From positions 27,585,299-27,649,298 of the forward strand of contig JAJEKV010000002.1 in the NCBI GenBank assembly GCA_021234155.1: DNA of 64,000 nucleotides, read 5' to 3'. The number at the start of each line of letters is the position of its first letter. Position 1 is the stretch's first letter. The translations under genes and the position numbers were made by a program. Positions 34,952 to 46,577 of this stretch are shown here, in pieces. The stretch is from Isoetes taiwanensis (taxonomy: Eukaryota > Streptophyta > Lycopodiopsida > Isoetales > Isoetaceae). The notes under the pieces are model-generated. The model searched no databases. It saw only the letters and a list, made by a program, of their open reading frames with translations, and was not told where the DNA came from.

Positions 34952-36516
34952 ATGATGAGGAGGCACAAGCAGACATTGTTGAGTTTGTACCTCCAGTCTG
35001 GAATAGGGACCTTGGACCGATTGGCTATGCTACAAGCAAGATTACATGTCCAAGCTATGCTGTACAGACAGTATTATGCTAGACAGTATTATGCTGCATC
35101 AAAAACCACCAGGTGCACATACAATTACTTGAAAAGGAGGCAACTAGAAATCCCGAGGAATTATCTGCTATTTCCCATCTGGGTTTTAATGAATGGTTGG
35201 AGTTAGTTCCCAGACTTAATAAGCTTGGTGATGACTGGGACGAGATCAGCAAACTCATTGAGGAAATATATGCTGGTCTGCCTACCAAAGTTTACCACTG
35301 CACTATGGAAGAGGATACAGCCAAAAATCAGTTCTTCAAAGGGGTATTGGCTCTTGAAAAAGCCAATAAGATTAAAAAATCCAGCCTTAGTGATGTGATT
35401 ATTCAAAAGACAACCACTTGTAGTGATCCAGATGATGAAGACGACCCCTTTGGGGAGTCTCTCCTTTTTGAACAGGATAAAATTGACATTGGTAAAAAAG
35501 GAGCCAACAGTGGTAATGGGGAGGATGATAAGGACTTTAGCTTCACTCTACACAACTGTCACCTTTTTCCCATTATTTCAGAAAGACTTGTTGAAAGCCA
35601 CGCCATGTTTTGCAATCAAGGTATCTGGAGGACAAAAAACTTTGGTGCCTTGGCCCCAATTAGCCGAGCTTCATGGATCATGCTTGGTGGGATTACACCT
35701 GAACAGGAAAAAATGGCTAAGATAGCAGAGAAAAAGATGGAAAAAATAGTGCACAAGGAAAAGTTCAAACTGAAAATTGATCATCGGTTCTTTGACAAGA
35801 AATGTAACAAAGATACGTCCATATATGTGAGGCAGAAAGGACACATGGCATATTCTACAATCTCGAGAGATCTATTCTATATTAAAAGAGTGTGGCGCAG
35901 CATGTGCCCATATTTTAAATGTGTATGTGAACCCAGGGTTAAGGGTAATGCTTGTAAGGACAACATGACTTGGATTGACCATGCAATCTGGTACATGTTC
36001 AATAACTTAGACTACATTTTCCCTGATATGTCAGTGGTTGCACAAATGGTATCAATGAGGAAGTTTATGAAGACTACTTTAAGAGACAGCATAATTGCAT
36101 ACATCTCATATTTGGAAGTGAGAAATACACTTATTAGCATGACAATGATGCTGGCTGCTGACCCATGGGCAGACCTAAAAGTAGGCTTCCCTGTTTGTAA
36201 AATGGCAACTATATGCGAGAAAAGCATAAAACCAAAATCATTCATGAAAGATATGGAGGCTGGTTCCAGCAATGTGGCGGATAGAAAAGCAAAACAGACT
36301 AAACCTGGAACACCTTCTTATGGTACAGTTGCAGGTTATGCTCCACCTCGTATTACGGTATTACCTGGACAAAGTGGCTCTAGTATGGCCGATAATTCCA
36401 ACATTGAACAGATCTGTACTCCAAGTGCCATGGGAGGTTCGGTCTCAAAGCAAAGAAATGAGTCAGCTGTCAAAGATGGAGATGGAGTCATCCAGCAGCT
36501 TAAGTATGACAAATAG
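34952..36516 (+). CDS. RT gene unit 1, middle exon (unknown domain)
   Basis: From acceptor ...CTTCCAG the frame gives DDEEAQADIVEFVPPVWNRD, then a TAG caused by a 15-bp tandem repeat (GTATTATGCTAGACA), then more than 460 codons. Features are LEKEATRNPEELSAI, WLELVPRLNKLGDDWDEISK, an acidic patch SDPDDEDDPFGES, a Lys-rich helix EKKMEKIVHKEKFKLKIDH, and CPYFKCVCEPRVKGNACKD, a Cys cluster that might bind metal. A conserved-looking helical stretch WIDHAIWYMFNNLDYIFPD follows. I do not recognise the family. Its constant place ahead of the RT suggests the large N-terminal part of one protein. Its TAG stop sits exactly on a splice donor (TAG|GTACGG). Confidence 0.6.
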
Positions 36517-36822
36517 GTACGGGTACCTTCATCTACAATGGTATTTCCTGTACAAATTTATTACTCTTTGATGATAAGTTTTACTATAATTGCTTGAGTC
36601 ATTTAAATGACGCCACTAGTATATTATGTCTGGTCTTTCTAAGTTACGAAAGAACCTATTGACAAATGAAGCTGACATGCCATTGTCCATGTCTTGCTGA
36701 TACTTACTTCTACTCCTGTTTCGAGTGAAAATAAGGAGTATAGACCCATCCAATTTGACCATGACACCAACCAGATTATATGATAGTTACCTCTAAATAA
36801 TATAATATTTGTTTGTACACAG
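36517..36822 (+). other. Intron 2 of the RT gene (unit 1), inferred
   Basis: Donor GTACGG immediately follows the TAG at 36514-36516. Acceptor TTTGTACACAG ends at 36822. Sequence between is T-rich and non-coding, and is kept in unit 2 (43996-44301). Confidence 0.55.
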
Positions 36823-38863
36823 ATCTCTAGAATAATCACCAAGGATTGCCCATATGCTGGAGAGTAAAGAAAAAAGCAAACGAAAAGTGGTGCACTGTTT
36901 CTTTTTGTCCAAGGTATTGGACAAAATCTGCATTCCAAAAATAGTGCACAGACATATGACTAAATGTCTAGGGGAGGTGGGTGAGCAGATTATGAATTTA
37001 ACCATGTTCTCTTGGAGATACACCGAAAGCTTGAAAGAAATAAGCTACAAACCGTACTACATTTTTGCACAAAACATAGAGGCAATATGCCCTTGCAGTA
37101 ATCCAAGTTTAAAGGAATTTATAGACCCCACATCAGGACTACGGATCTCAAAATTGTTAAATGCAAAATTCTTAGAAACCTTTTCAGTAAAGGACTTGGA
37201 CACATTCCAGACAAACCATTGATATGGAGAGACCTGAAAGCAGAATTGAGAAAGGTGTGTGATTCTATCTTTGAGTGGCACAAATACCAATTCCCTGATA
37301 TAAGTGAAAGTGACAAGATAGAGGTGGTTAACGGAATACTTGAGCAAGCTGGCTCTGAAATTAGAGAAGCATGTGAAAAAAGTAAAGCTATAAAGTTTCC
37401 ATTAAATGACCCCACTGTCATAAGAAATATGGAGTGGCTGACTAAGAATCTTTACATATCCGGGGTTGATAAGGCATCCAATAACCCATCCTTCATATGC
37501 CCGAGACACATAAAAGATATGGCTTTTAAAAGGCTGGGCAGTGAGGATTTTATGCCCTTAGGTAGTGAAAAAGAAAACCTATTAATGGACCTTAATAAGG
37601 TAATTGAAGAATATATCAAAGGAGTACCGGAAGAGCCCAGTAAATTACCTTATCTTTTGGGCTTATTTAAAGCCCATAAATCTGAGTACAGGTGGATAAC
37701 TAATGCCCATGGCACAGTGTATACAGAACTGGCACAGATTATTACTGTTGTACTTAATGAAATACTTAATCTATGGCCCGAAATATCAAAAGATATATGT
37801 GCCAACATCAGTACATTTGTGGGCAGCAAATTAAATGTCAACTGGATTGTTAATTCAGTATATGATGTGACAATTAATCTACCCACGAGAATTGAGGAAG
37901 TGTTTGTGGCAGACATCACCAAATGTTATGAGAGCATACCTCTGCTCGGAGATCATGGTATTTGCAGTACCAGTGAAAAGGTAATTAATGCTACATGGAA
38001 CTATATGAAGAATAAAAATCAGAAGTTTGAATTGTGGATCAAACACTCCAGCGGGGGTAAGGTGACAACTAAATGGTTTAAAGCTGCCCCAAAGGGAAAA
38101 TGCTGGTCCATGATGAGCAGAAAAAAGTTTATTATGATAAACAACTGGCTGTTAGCTAACTGTTATGTCCAAATGGGGAAAGGAATCTGGCAGCAAGTCA
38201 AGGGTATCCCAATGGGATTTGCATGCAGTCTGGTGCAATATTTACCTTGCATGGTTTGAACTGGAATTCATTAGAAACTTAGCAAAGCAAGGGAGATTTG
38301 AAGAAGTAAGGAAATTTAAACATGTGTTCCGTTATATGGACGATCTTCTTGCCATTAATTGTCCTAACATTAAGAGATTCCTTAATAAAGGTGGACTGGA
38401 GAACGTGCAAGAACTACAAATATATGACCTTAATATTTTGGACATTAAGGAAGAAACAAGATACACGGAATCGGCTCCAGGAATACTATTTGGTAGCCAA
38501 GCAAACTTCCTTAATATGACAATACAGGTTTATGACAAAGCAATGGGCTTATTTCAAACAATGAAATATGACAAAAGGATGGCGCTACCTTTTGACTCTA
38601 TTAGGTTCGTGCATGCATGCAGCTGCAGACCATACTTCCAAGCCAGGAATGTGGTTATTTCACAGATTATGCCGTGCTTGTATGTAAACACTAACCCAAG
38701 CAAAGCAGCAAAAGATATCATGGAGCTGATACAACAGTTCGTATCCAATGGATTTGATGAAGGAGGAATGAAGAAAAGAATTGTCAAATATATCAAAGCT
38801 AGTGATTTCCCTGGGATCAAATTTGACGTCAATACACTGCTACAAATGATCAAGGAATATTAA
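36823..38863 (+). pseudogene. RT gene unit 1, 3' exon: cellular-type reverse transcriptase
   Basis: Frames 36854-37222, 37219-38259 and 38165-38863 cover one RT. In order: KLPYLLGLFKAHKSEYRWIT (fingers, telomerase/PLE-like motif 2), VFVADITKCYESIPL (motif A, catalytic Asp), QQVKGIPMGFACS (motif B), FRYMDDLLAINCP (motif C, two catalytic Asp), QANFLNMTIQVYDKAMGLFQ (motif D/E), and a thumb with MKYDKRMALPF and ARNVVISQIM. LTR and LINE RTs do not show this pattern; Penelope elements, telomerase and the cellular rvt genes do. Unit 1 has an 11-base loss near 36848, a break near 37130 and a 5-base loss at 38229 just after motif B. Confidence 0.8.
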
Positions 38864-38946
38864 AGGTATGCCTGAAGTTTTGTTAGGAAATGATTTCCGT
38901 TGGTATAATTGTATGAAGTAATATGGGCAAACTATAGGGTTGTAAA

Positions 38947-38974
38947 AGACCCCTACTGTAACAAGTAGGGGTCT
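38947..38974 (+). terminator. Hairpin downstream of the RT exon
   Basis: AGACCCCTACT-gtaaca-AGTAGGGGTCT is a perfect 11-bp stem 84 bases after the RT stop codon. In unit 2 the corresponding site (46457-46483) has lost bases at the CTGs but still pairs in part. A role in 3' end formation is only a guess. Confidence 0.5.
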
Positions 38975-39450
38975 GCTCACCCTATTAGTTACAGTAAAAA
39001 ATGATCTCACTCTATTCTGGAGAAAGAACAGGGGTCCTTTATAACCTTACGGCAGGAGGTAGGGTTTTTTTTATGAATAGACATTTTCCTTGAACTTGGT
39101 GGTACAATTAAATGATAGGTGAGCCACTTATGCTTGGTTCTAGTATGCTTACTAAGCATGAATGCTATTATAAGGGTATTACAAAAATGATGCACTCTTC
39201 ACCATTAATGAATAAATAGTATATGATGTTAGACATACATTATCTTAAAACCTTAATAGTGACCATGGGTGTAATTTCCCTTTTTTTCCAAAAATGTAAT
39301 TTCAAGGGCTGGATTAAAACCGCCGTTATAATTTATGGGAGGTCTAGGGTTTTGACCATGGCAGTATGGCAGATCCTCGAGCCTTTACAAAACTTGGCAG
39401 ATCGTGTGTGACCAAGAAAATCTTCTAGGATTGTGGCGGGTAATTAAATC

Positions 39451-39771
39451 ATGGGTTTTAATTCGGATGGCTGGTCCGATAGCCACAGCTTCGAGGGAAG
39501 AGTTTACACCGCATATAGAGACGAGAGGGAGCTTCTCCGTGCAAAAAAATTCTATAGAAATTTAGGCAGCTAAGTATGAATAGAAGGGGAGGCGGTAGAG
39601 GTTTTGACTCCAAAAGGAGTTTTGATGATAGCAGGATCGGATACAATGCCAAAAGAGGTGGTGGATCTAACCGAAACCCAGGGGGTTATTTCAGAAACAA
39701 CAATAGTGAGCAATATGTGCCTGAGACGCAACAAAATGAAGATGAAATTGACTCAAAACGAAGATCTACGT
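39451..39771 (+). pseudogene. RT gene unit 2, 5' exon
   Basis: The same ATG and MGFNSDGWSDSHS start as unit 1 is followed by frameshifts at GCTTCGAGGG (unit 1: GTTCTGAGG) and CCGCATATAG (unit 1: CCAGACATAG). The RG-rich part is unchanged. The donor CAG|GTAAAA reads CGTGTAAAA. Confidence 0.5.
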
Positions 39772-42428
39772 GTAAAATGTAGCAGCTTTTGTTTCCTCTA
39801 TTTATAAAATGACCATACCTTTATAAATAATGAACCATGAAGCCTGGATTATCAATAGAGGGTAACAAGTTTTGGAGCTAGCATGAGCAGAAAGCTTATG
39901 GGATCCTCACAAGATAATATAAGGGATTAACAGAGTGGCAGGTCTGTTGTAACTTATAAATCAAGTCTTTGTTGTCCCAGACATGATATTTGATTTCTTA
40001 GCCTAACCTGAATCGTGTAAATTAAATAAATGGCTATTGAGACCCATATAGATGCTGATTACAGGCCTATTTGTTATGTTTTATATATCATTTCTATGCT
40101 TGCATGACCATGGTTATGCACGTGCTGCACAACATGCATGCTTATGAGAGCATCAATAGATTGTAAGTGGATATGGAATAGAAGGTAGCAGACGGATTAG
40201 GTAGTCTGGATATGATAATATATAACAACAATGGCATAACAATATAGTTGTGGCATTTAAACATGATCTATGATTTTCTAGACTGATTCTAGGACGACCT
40301 TGCTTAATCTGAGTCATAGGATTTGGCAAGTAGAAGCATAAAGTAGCAGACTACAGGCCTGTGCATAAAAAGCTGAATTGATACTCCTTCATTTAATCGT
40401 AGTAATCTAATGGTTGATTATTTTTATGTTATATATTGGCACTATCTGGACTGTACATTCTTAGTAGATAGCATGATATCAAGAGCAAAGGGTACATTAG
40501 GTGAAGGGCGAAGAGCCAAGAATCACCTAATGTACCTTTTGGCCCTTGGGTCGTTACCGAGTCTATCGCTAACGTTCTCATGATTGGCTGCAGGTACGTG
40601 GTGATTCTTCTCCTAATGTATTGTCTTTGTTGTTATGGTGTTTTGCTGGTCGAAACGGATGTACTGGTCTAAAGTAACTACGTTAAAGGATGGCTGATTC
40701 AGCAGTGATAGATGTCAAATTTTGAACAACATTTTGGACAATTCCATGGCAAAGAACATGTGCATGTTTGGTAATACTTGATGTATTATGTTAAGTTTTG
40801 AGCATGCTGTAACACCAGTCAATGGAAGTGTGGAGCATTTATATAGTTAAGCTCACACAGCATGCAGGTATGTTTGCCTACCTTAACATACTTTATGATC
40901 GGATATTTAAGGGAAAAATACAATATGCCTTATTTTGTAATGATTAATCATACTCTAGAATTATTGTACGATGTTTTTAAGTGTCCTCTGAGGGGTTAAA
41001 TGTGTGCTGTTCCCTGGTAGTAACTCTGAAGATCTATGTATTGCCATATTAGTATGGGTAAGGGAATTTATTGCAAGTGAAACCGAAAAAGCAAGTGAAT
41101 ATTCTGATTTCTTAGCTCGAAATTAAGACCGTAACAAGGTAATGCCGAAAATATGGTAAAAGCAAAGCTTATAATGCAGCCTTATAATGAAAAAAAGGTG
41201 CATGACTGCTACCATTTGATAGGTTAAATGGACCTATCCCATCCGCCTAAATGACAAAATACTAAGGTTTTGAACTTGCTGAAATAGGTGCCGAAAAGTA
41301 CTATATAGGGTGTTATGATAAGTACATGGATAAACACCGGTCGGACAAAAGCTAAAATGATGCATTCTCCTCTTGTAAAGAGTGTTTTTAATGTTGTAAA
41401 ACGCCTGAGACACCGATCTTAGTATAATATAAAATATAGGGTTTGAGACCTCAAGTTGCATGGCATGCAACCGGAAATATTGCTTCAAAGTTTTTTAAAA
41501 AATCTGGTCGCATGCATGGATGTGTAAATGTTAGTTGCATTAAAGTGCAAAATATTTGGTGTTCTTTTAGTCCCCTCATTGGGTCGTATTGTAAGTCATA
41601 ACATGAATGCATGCGTGTTCAGAGGAAGGCTAAATTGTAAAACCACTTCTAGCTAAAGTTAGTTACTATTGATGAATTATGTTCTTAGACACAAGGACCA
41701 TTGTAGTAAACAAAATGCAGGACGGAATTTTCAGGGCTGCATGGCATGCAAAGTGTAGGCGCTGCATGTGTAAATCTCAGAGATAGATTCATTGAACTGC
41801 AAACTTATTGTGTTCTTAGATAAAGAACGTGAAAGGAAGATGTAAAAAGTAAATAGTCCCACATAAGGTGGGTGGTACATTTACATCATTTATTAATTTC
41901 GTGTAAAGTGAATAGCTAGTGTTGAAAAGTGTCTTCTGATACAAGGACCATAGAGTAAAATAAAGTGTAGAACTAAGATTGTTTGGTTGCATGGCATGCA
42001 AAGTGTAATGATTGCATGTGTAACTATCAGATACAGACTCTCTGAACTGTAAGTATATTGGGTTCTTAGATAAAGAACATGAATGGAAGGTGTAAAGAAT
42101 AAATAGTCCCACATAAAGTGGTAAGTAATTACTCGACATTTATTGTCTTTATGTTTACAGTAAGTCAATAGTTCTTGAACCTGTTATCCATAGATTGGTG
42201 TACCGACTTTGATCTTTTAGATCTTAGAATGGAATGATTAAACTATGGAGGGGTTGACCGAAATAGTATGATGTGCTAGTAGGATTGTTGTCCAAACTAG
42301 TAATGTCCGGGTTTTTTAGACATTTCATTTCTCTAGTTTAACCGAGTTGCATCATATCTATTGGTAATAACAGGGGATGAACTATCTTATTCTTATGTTG
42401 TACTTACAAAGTGGTATTACTCTTCCGG

Positions 42429-43995
42429 ATGATGAGGAGGCACAAGCGCATTTGTTGAGTTTGTACCTCCATGCGAATAGGGACCTTGGACCGATTGGCT
42501 ATGCTACAAGCAAGATTACATGTCCAAGCTATCTTTGCATGCACGATATGCTAGACAAATTATGTCGCATCAAAACCACCAAAAATATACATACAATTAC
42601 TTGAAAAAGGAGGCAACTAGAAATCCCGAGGAATTATCTGCTATTTCCCATCTGGGTTTTAATGAATGGTTGGAGTTAGTTCCCAAGACTTAATAAGCTT
42701 GGTGATGACTGGGACGAGATCAGCAAACTCATTGAGGAAATATATGCTGGTCTGCCTACCAAAGTTTACCACTGCACTATGGAAGAGGATACAGCCAAAA
42801 ATCAGTTCTTCAAAGGGGTATTGGCTCTTGAAAAAGCCAATAAGATTAAAAAATCCAGCCTTAGTGATGTGATTATTCAAAAGACAACCACTTGTAGTGA
42901 TCCAGATGATGAAGACGACCCCTTTGGGGAGTCTCTCCTTTCTGAACAGGATAAAATTGACATTGGTAAAAAAGGAGCCAACAGTGGTAATGGGGAGGAT
43001 GATAAGGACTTTAGCTTCACTCTACACAACTGTCACCTTTTTCCCATTATTTCAGAAAGACTTGTTGAAAGCCACGCCATGTTTTGCAATCAAGGTATCT
43101 GGAGGACAAAAAACTTTGGTGCCTTGGCCCCAATTAGCCGAGCTTCATGGATCATGCTTGGTGGGATTACACCTGAACAGGAAAAAATGGCTAAGATAGC
43201 AGCAGAAAAGATGGAAAAAATAGTGTACAAGGAAAAGTTCAAACTGAAAATTGATCATCGGTTCTTTGACAAGAAATGTAACAAAGATACGTCCATATAT
43301 GTGAGGCAGAAAGGACACATGGCATATTCTACAATCTCGAGAGATCTATTCTATATTAAAAGAGTGTGGCGCAGCATGTGCCCATATTTTAAATGTGTAT
43401 GTGAACCCAGGGTTAAGGGTAATGCTTGTAAGGACAACATGACTTAGATTGACCATGCAATCTGGTACATGTTCAATAACTTAGACTACATTTTCCCTGA
43501 TATGTCAGTGGTTGCACAAATGGTATCAATGAGGAAGTTTATGAAGACTACTTTAAGAGACAGCATAATTGCATACATCTCATATTTGGAAGTGAGAAAT
43601 ACACTTATTAGCATGACAATGATGTCGGTGTTGACCCATGGGCGCACCCTAAAAGTAGGCTTCCCCTGTTTGTAAAATGGCAACTATATGCGAGAAAAGC
43701 ATAAAACCAAAATCATTCATGAAAGATATGGAGGCCGGTTCCAAAGAATGTGGCGGATAGAAAAGCAAAAGCATCTAAACCTCGAACACCTTCTTATGGT
43801 ACAGCTTGCAGGTTATGCTCCACCTCGTTACTACGGTATTACCCGACAAAGTGGCTCTAGTATGGCCGATAATTCCAACATTGAATGGGATCTCAGTACT
43901 CCAAGTGCCATGGGAGGTTCGGTCTCAAAGCAAAGAAATGAGTCACCACAAAGATGGAGATGGAGTCATCCAAAGACTTAAAGTATGACAAATAG
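42429..43995 (+). pseudogene. RT gene unit 2, middle exon
   Basis: This is the counterpart of 34952-36516. The central 222 codons from 42779 match unit 1 with two or three substitutions. Breaks are one added base at 42688, a TGG-to-TAG nonsense change at 43444-43446 (a true point difference, not at CAG/CTG), and several shifts after 43620. The TAG|GTACGG end is kept. Confidence 0.6.
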
Positions 43996-44301
43996 GTACG
44001 GGTACCTTCATCTACAATGGTATTTCCTGTACAAATTTATTACTCTTTGATGATAAGTTTTACTATAATTGCTTGAGTCATTTAAATGACGCCACTAGTA
44101 TATTATGTCTGGTCTTTCTAAGTTACGAAAGAACCTATTGACAAATGAAGCTGACATGCCATTGTCCATGTCTTGCTGATACTTACTTCTACTCCTGTTT
44201 CGAGTGAAAATAAGGAGTATAGACCCATCCAATTTGACCATGACACCAACCAGATTATACGATAGTTACCTCTAAATAATGTAATGTTTGTTTGTACACA
44301 G

Positions 44302-46375
44302 ATCTCTAGGGTAATTTCCAAGGATTGCCAAGGCAGATATCATATGCTAGAGAATAAAGAAAAAAACAAACGGAAAGTAGTGCACTGTTTCTTTTGTCCA
44401 AGGTTCTGGACAAAATCTGCATTCCAAAGATAGTGCACAGACATATGACTAAATGTCTAGGGGAGGTGGGAGAGCAGATTATGAATTTGACCATGTTCTC
44501 TTGGAGATACACCGAAAGTTTGAAAGAAATAAGTTACAAACCGTACTACATTTTTGCACAAGACATAGAGGCAATGTGCCCTTGCAGTAATCCAAGCTTA
44601 AAGGAATTTATAGATCCCAAGATTGGGCACATCAGAACTACGGATCTCAAGATTGTTAAATGCAAAATTCTTAGAAACCTTTTTTGTAAAGGACTTGGAC
44701 ACATTCCGGATAAACCATTAATATGGAGGGATCTTAAAGCAGAATTGAGAAAGGTGTGTGATTCTATTTTTGAATGGCACAAATACCAATTCCCTGATAT
44801 AAGTGAAAGTGACAAGATAGAGGTGGTTAACGGAATACTTGAGCAAGCTGGCTCTGAAATTAGAGAAGCATGTGAAAAAAGTAAAGCTATAAAGTTTCCA
44901 TTAAATGACCCCAATCGTCATAAGAAATATGGAGGGTCGACTAAGAATCTTTACATATCCTGGGTTGATAAGGCATCCAATAACCCATCCTTCATATGCC
45001 CGAGACACATAAAAGATATGGCTTTTTAAAAGGTCAAGGCAAAGGAGGATTTTATGCCCTTAGGTAGTGAAAAGAAAACCTATTAATGGACCTTAATAAG
45101 GTAATTGAAGAATATATCAAAGGAGTAACGGAAGAGCCCAAGAAATTACCTTATCTTTTGGGCTTATTTAAAGCCCATAACTGAGTAAGTAATTGGATAA
45201 CTAATGCCCATGGCACAAATGTATACGAACCGGCACAGATTATTACCGTTATACTTAATGAAATACTTTAATCTATGGCCCAAAATATCAAAAGATATAT
45301 GTGTGCCAACATCAAGACATTTGTGGGCGCAAATTAAATGTCAACCGGATTGTTAATTCAAAGATATGATGTGACAATAAATCTACCCACGAGAATTGAG
45401 GAGGTGTTTGTGGCAGACATCACCAAATGTTATGAGAGCATACCTCTTTCCGGAGATCATGGTATTTGCGCACCCGATTGTGAAAAGGTAATTAATGCTA
45501 CATGGAACTATATGAAGAATAAAAATCAGAAGTTTGAATTGTGGATCAAACACTCCAGCGGGGGTAAGGTGACAACTAAATGGTTTAAAGCTGCCCCAAA
45601 GGGAAAATGCTGGTCCATGATGAGCAGAAAAAAGTTTATTATGATAAACAACTGGCTGTTAGCTAACTGTTATGTCCAAATGGGGAAAGGAATCTGGCAG
45701 CAAGTCAAGGGTATCCCAATGGGATTTGCATGCAGTCCTAACTGGTGCAATATTTACCTTGCATGGTTTGAACTGGAATTCATTAGAAACTTAGCAAAGC
45801 AAGGGAGATTTGAAGAAGTAAGGAAATTTAAACATGTGTTCCGTTATATGGACGATCTTCTTGCCATTAATTGTCCTAACATTAAGAGATTCCTTAATAA
45901 AGGTGGACTGGAGAACGTGCAAGAACTACAAATATATGACCTTAATATTTTGGACATTAAGGAAGAAACAAGATACACGGAATCGGCTCCAGGAATACTA
46001 TTTGGTAGCCAAGCAAACTTCCTTAATATGACAATACAGGTTTATGACAAAGCAATGGGCTTATTTCAAACAATGAAATATGACAAAAGGATGGCGCTAC
46101 CTTTTGACTCTATTAGGTTCGTGCATGCATGCAGCTGCAGACCATACTTCCAAGCCAGGAATGTGGTTATTTCACAGATTATGCCGTGCTTGTATGTAAA
46201 CACTAACCCAAGCAAAGCAGCAAAAGATATCATGGAGCTGATACAACAGTTCGTATCCAATGGATTTGATGAAGGAGGAATGAAGAAAAGAATTGTCAAA
46301 TATATCAAAGCTAGTGATTTCCCTGGGATCAAATTTGACGTCAATACACTGCTACAAATGATCAAGGAATATTAA
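44302..46375 (+). pseudogene. RT gene unit 2, 3' exon: cellular-type reverse transcriptase
   Basis: The N-terminal half is open from 44394 to 45029 and lacks the two losses seen in unit 1. The catalytic half is open from 45338 to 46375: VFVADITKCYESIPL, GIPMGFACSPNWCNIYLAW, FRYMDDLLAINCP and the complete thumb. Here motif B is intact and shows the P-x-WCN sequence that, from memory of published rvt alignments, is a hallmark of cellular rvt genes. Lesions lie between (45030-45360), nearly all at CTG/CAG. Units 1 and 2 thus carry complementary breaks. Confidence 0.8.
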
Positions 46376-46577
46376 AGGTATGCCTGAAGTTTTGTTAGGA
46401 AATGATTTCCGTTGGTATAATTGTATGAAGTAATATGGGCAAACTATAGGGTTGTAAAGACCCCATCGTAACAAGTAGGGTCCGCTCACCCTATTAGTTA
46501 CAAAAGAAAAAATGATCTCACTCTATTCGAGAAAGAACAGGGTCCTTTATAACCTTACAAGGAGGTAGGGTTTTTTT

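Larger units (their letters stand above)
31596..39072 (+). repeat. RT-gene array, unit 1 (complete, 7.48 kb)
   Basis: The unit begins ATGAATAGACATTTTCCTTG and ends with GGAGGTAGGG plus a T-run. Unit 2 starts 7477 bases later with the same sequence in the same orientation. The unit comprises a 5' exon, a 2.66-kb intron with structured repeats, a long middle exon, a 306-bp intron and an RT exon. Confidence 0.95.
39073..46577 (+). repeat. RT-gene array, unit 2 (complete, 7.5 kb)
   Basis: This is a head-to-tail duplicate of unit 1. Long stretches are the same by eye (for example 42670-43440 and 45490-46430). Others (39470-39550, 42430-42600, 43620-43990, 44910-45480) differ densely, almost always at CAG or CTG. 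Confidence 0.95.

Noticed and set aside
36823-38863. LINE or LTR reverse transcriptase for the array gene
   Set aside because: There is no apurinic endonuclease, integrase or RNase H, and the finger and motif B sequences differ from both groups. The family A element in this window shows the LTR type for contrast.
31596-39072. Hammerhead ribozyme in the array unit, as found in Penelope elements
   Set aside because: I looked for a CTGATGA...GAAA core around the unit ends and saw none; a covariance search would be needed to exclude it.
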